Positions 9,301-10,600 of a DNA stretch of 10,600 nucleotides are shown piece by piece (the stretch's first letter is position 1; every line of letters begins with the position of its first letter). The translations under genes and the position numbers were made by a program. This stretch comes from Sphingobacteriia bacterium. Its GTDB lineage: Bacteria; Bacteroidota; Bacteroidia; NS11-12g; UBA955. A model generated the notes under the pieces. That model was not told the DNA's origin and ran no database searches. It saw nothing but the letters and a program-made list of their open reading frames with translations. Where the stretch lies: positions 1 to 10,600 of the forward strand of contig JAGKXC010000069.1 of NCBI GenBank assembly GCA_021151535.1, written 5' to 3'.

Positions 9301-10428
9301 GCTTTTGATGCTGATTTGGGAACAACAGATAACTGCGATTTGAAATCTGTGGGTTTAACCAAAGATGTTTTTAATTGCAAAGAGTTGGGAGTCAATTTGG
9401 TAGAGTTTTATGCTACAGATAAAGCCGGTAATGTGAACCGAGCGCCCATTACCATTACGGTAAAAGATACAGTTAGACCTGTGATCTTGGCAGCAAGCGT
9501 GAAAATCTATCTCGATTCTACCGGAAAAGCAACCATTTCGCCGAAAGACATAGATTTGGGATCTTATGATAACTGTGGAATTGTGTACAGAAATATCAGC
9601 CAAACTTTCTTCAATTGCGAGGATGTGGGAAGCAGAATTTTGGTTTATACCATTCGCGATACATCTGGTAATACCTCTACAAGATTGTTAAATGCCACCA
9701 TCGCCGATACCCTTACCCCAAGAATTCAAACCTGGACGCAAGTGCTGTATTTCGATAAATATGGCAAAGTGAATTTGCAAGCCAATCATTTTATTCCGTA
9801 TGCTTTTGATAACTGCGGATTTAAGAAGTTTTACTTCGATGATTCTACTTTCGATTGCTCCAATACCGGCTTGAATACCAGCTTGTTCTATGCCGTGGAT
9901 AATAATAATAATATTACCGCACAGCCTTTCTATACGTATGTTTTCGATTCAATTCCACCACAAGTGGTGCTGAAAACCGATACCATTTACGTAGATACTT
10001 TGGGTGTGGCCCAACTGCGTCCGGAAAATGTAATTGCTAGTATTTACGATAACTGCAAGCTTTCTAACATCGTTTTGGGTAAAACCATATTTACTTCTGC
10101 CGATTATGGGGTGAATTATACCTTCCTAGAAGCGTACGATGTTTCCGGTAACGGTTATTTTTCAGGCAATGTCGTAAAAATTACAGTGTTACTGGGCGAT
10201 GCGGATCGAGATTCTATCCCCGATTATTTAGAAACCTCGGCAGATTATGATAACGATGGCGTGAAAAATTATCTAGACTTGGATTCGGATAACGATGGCG
10301 TGCCCGATGTGGTTGAAAATCTAGGCAAATCAGATCTGCAAGATCTTGATAAAGATGGATATCCGAACGTATGGGACCGATTTAGAAGAGAATATTGCTG
10401 TATCGCCCGATTTATTGAACTCCGATAA
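6289..10428 (+). CDS. Large secreted SprB/HYR/TSP3-repeat surface protein, frame broken near its visible end
   Basis: This 1379-codon frame begins at an ATG with a strong ribosome-binding site. Order of domains: signal peptide (residues 1 to about 28-33), eight SprB-type repeats (about 44-662), eight HYR-like Ig modules (663-1302), and a thrombospondin-type-3-like calcium-binding region starting at 1303 with DNDG and DKDG loops. From about residue 1361 the frame encodes an unrelated basic tail and stops at 10428. The +1 frame goes on with the same acidic repeats to the window edge, so the real protein is almost certainly longer, and this product would lack any T9SS sorting domain. I see no enzyme domain. 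Known of the family: SprB repeats occur in large gliding and adhesion proteins of Bacteroidota, and TSP3 repeats form Ca2+-stabilised stalks. A surface adhesin role is inferred. It probably shares an operon with the upstream PKD protein. Confidence 0.88.
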   Translation: MKINRLNINKLSGLVAGLLCSTMLGATAIQGASNPVITLSGSKGPVCNNQTNGSILVSGSGGFTPYEFSINHGTYDTTTFFTSLAAGNYTILLKDAHGKLDSVQVNLLNPNKIQLAATLTAATCFESSNGSIALTISGGYGAFTYAWNGPDSFSATTKNISNIKRGQYNLRLLDALGCKIDTAFTIVSPATIAITSTITDVKCFGNSNGKIVALASGGSSPFAYAWTGPSSFSASTATINSLVAGTYTVSVTDANSCKASKTLIVGTPAVLDVALKNVFHVACFGGNSGSISTQIAGGTSPYTYNWTSGTYSSGSANPASLYKGKYNLTVTDANGCEDTLSATITEPTLLTFSASVTDVICYNQSNGKITTTTGGGVKPYLYQWSNGATTANVAGLKAATYSVTVTDSNGCKASLAKTVNQPTALQLTYSATNVKCKNQSNGAINVFVSGGTYPWNYYHTGPSGYTPNTGTQLKNLAAGDYKLTTTDANGCKDSATVKITEPSALTNTESVVHALCYGANGSAAVQAFGGTTPYGYEWTDTLGFVIGATASLSNLTAGHYHYTIKDANQCSVTDSVLILEPKELILTLLSKSNPVCATDANGSVSLKSAGGTSPYQYQQNTQAFQSSANYSGLTKGNYTYTVKDKKGCVDTIHVDLPNIDAVSPVLRLKKPILYLNNSGTVSFSVTQLDSGSSDNCGLASLTASTSAFSCLHLGANTVTVNAKDVNGNETNTTTQVWVKDTIKPSVVAKSVNIYLNNSGVATVTASQINNGSSDNCGVDSIAINKTTFSCFQRGTQTIQLDVYDKSKNKASKSISINVLDTTRPVAKSKNISVYLNKAGEAIIAPQDVNNGSTDNCGIKSLTISNNFFNCSNVGSNTISFTVTDSSNNASSQNVRITVFDTISPVVKVKTPVVYMTSQGFAVITPDDVDDKSFDNCKIASRSISKSVFTCNDLGQNIINFTVADVTGNTTVAKATVVVQDTTRPKLKFRNINAYLDKNGLAAASAFDADLGTTDNCDLKSVGLTKDVFNCKELGVNLVEFYATDKAGNVNRAPITITVKDTVRPVILAASVKIYLDSTGKATISPKDIDLGSYDNCGIVYRNISQTFFNCEDVGSRILVYTIRDTSGNTSTRLLNATIADTLTPRIQTWTQVLYFDKYGKVNLQANHFIPYAFDNCGFKKFYFDDSTFDCSNTGLNTSLFYAVDNNNNITAQPFYTYVFDSIPPQVVLKTDTIYVDTLGVAQLRPENVIASIYDNCKLSNIVLGKTIFTSADYGVNYTFLEAYDVSGNGYFSGNVVKITVLLGDADRDSIPDYLETSADYDNDGVKNYLDLDSDNDGVPDVVENLGKSDLQDLDKDGYPNVWDRFRREYCCIARFIELR
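6418..8274 (+). repeat. Eight tandem SprB-type repeats
   Basis: Modules start just before Cys codons at 6427, 6658, 6895, 7135, 7369, 7594, 7834 and 8074, giving spacings of 77, 79, 80, 78, 75, 80 and 80 codons. The common pattern is C...SNG.I....SGG..PY.Y.W, then an L.AG.Y...V.DANGC strand and a linker such as TEP..L. This matches the SprB repeat family. Module 1 is atypical: it has HGKLDS where others have NGC.DS, so its second Cys is missing. Modules 2 and 3 are richer in G+C than modules 5-7. Confidence 0.88.
8275..10194 (+). repeat. Eight tandem HYR-like Ig modules of exactly 240 bp
   Basis: Units begin at 8275, 8515, 8755, 8995, 9235, 9475, 9715 and 9955, always 240 bp apart, each opening with a X-P dipeptide (SP, KP, RP, TP or PP). 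Each has a Y/F-rich strand around unit residue 12, a DNC motif (Cys codons 8374 to 10054, all 240 bp apart), a second Cys fourteen residues later in an F.C...G pattern, a D..GN-like strand and a closing DT or DS. These are marks of the HYR (hyalin repeat) family of Ig-like adhesion modules as found in Bacteroidota. Unit 8 has Ser in place of the second Cys. Exact family membership is by motif only. Confidence 0.85.
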
Positions 10429-10600
10429 CGACGTGCTTCCAGATTACCGCGATACCGATTCTGATAACGATGGAATCAGCGATTTGATTGAAAAGAACGA
10501 TGATTACGACAACGATAAATCGCCCAATTATCTTGATTTGGATGCCGATAATGATGGAATTAGCGATCTAATTGAAACCAATAAAGACCAAGACAACGAT
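10195..10600 (+). repeat. Thrombospondin type 3-like Ca2+-binding Asp/Asn-rich region (spans the frame break)
   Basis: In the main frame the sequence runs through DADRDSIPD, DYDNDGVKN, DSDNDGVPD and DKDGYPN (10198-10368). In the +1 frame it continues with NSDNDVLPDYRD, DSDNDGISD, DYDNDKSPN, DADNDGISD and KDQDND to the window edge. The D-x-D-x-D-G pattern and the recurring P/S-D/N spacing are typical of TSP3 repeats, which bind calcium and form elongated rods, often just before an outer-membrane or secretion-related C-terminal domain. The region is open at the right edge. Confidence 0.87.
10376..10600 (+). CDS. Continuation of the SprB/HYR/TSP3 protein in the +1 frame (3'-partial fragment)
   Basis: Read from 10376 the frame gives T-D-L-E-E-N followed by about 70 residues of TSP3-like repeats with no stop to the window edge. 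It has no start codon or ribosome-binding site of its own, and in this frame a stop (TAG, 10322-10324) precedes it, so it is not an independent gene. One extra base between about 10369 and 10378, relative to an intact gene, would explain the shift: dropping one G of 10373-10375 gives VWTDLEEN, and dropping one C of 10377-10378 gives VWDDLEEN. It may be a real mutation or a sequencing or assembly error; the sequence alone cannot decide. Confidence 0.85.

Noticed and set aside
10363..10385. Programmed +1 frameshift like that of the release factor 2 gene
   Set aside because: There is no in-frame stop at the shift point, no classical slippery motif and no evident stimulatory element. An indel or sequence error is the simpler explanation.

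Overview
The window looks like Bacteroidota (Bacteroidetes) DNA. Base composition is A+T-rich overall. Both genes encode very large, secreted, repeat-built surface proteins of the kind exported by the type IX secretion system (T9SS). The first ends in a gliding-motility-associated C-terminal domain (T9SS type B sorting signal), and the second carries repeats of the SprB type, named after the Flavobacterium gliding adhesin. I cannot name the genus.

Layout: (1) From 2 to 6271 (+) lies the 3' part of a giant gene, open at its 5' end, encoding at least 2089 residues. It holds 23 tandem PKD-like modules (2 to about 5983) followed by the sorting domain (5984-6271). (2) A 17-nt gap carries an almost perfect Shine-Dalgarno sequence (6274-6281). 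(3) From 6289 (+) a second large gene encodes a signal peptide, eight SprB-type repeats (about 6418-8274), eight HYR-like Ig repeats (8275-10194) and the start of a calcium-binding thrombospondin-type-3 Asp/Asn-rich region (from 10195). Its frame is broken near 10369-10378. The acidic repeats continue without interruption in the +1 frame to the window edge at 10600, so the stop at 10428 is very probably not the true C-terminus. The window is almost fully coding; I see no RNA gene, mobile element, CRISPR array or terminator.

The tight spacing and shared strand suggest one operon making two long, modular, extracellular adhesin-like proteins. The most notable structure is metric. In the PKD array the second Cys of each module and the first Cys of the next are exactly 26 residues apart in 19 of 21 junctions, while distances inside modules vary from 57 to 67. 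The eight HYR modules are each exactly 80 codons (240 bp), without a single indel despite strong sequence divergence. Both patterns point to arrays under geometric constraint, possibly with disulphide staples. The roles (adhesion, gliding, stalk) are inferred from family and cannot be read from the sequence.
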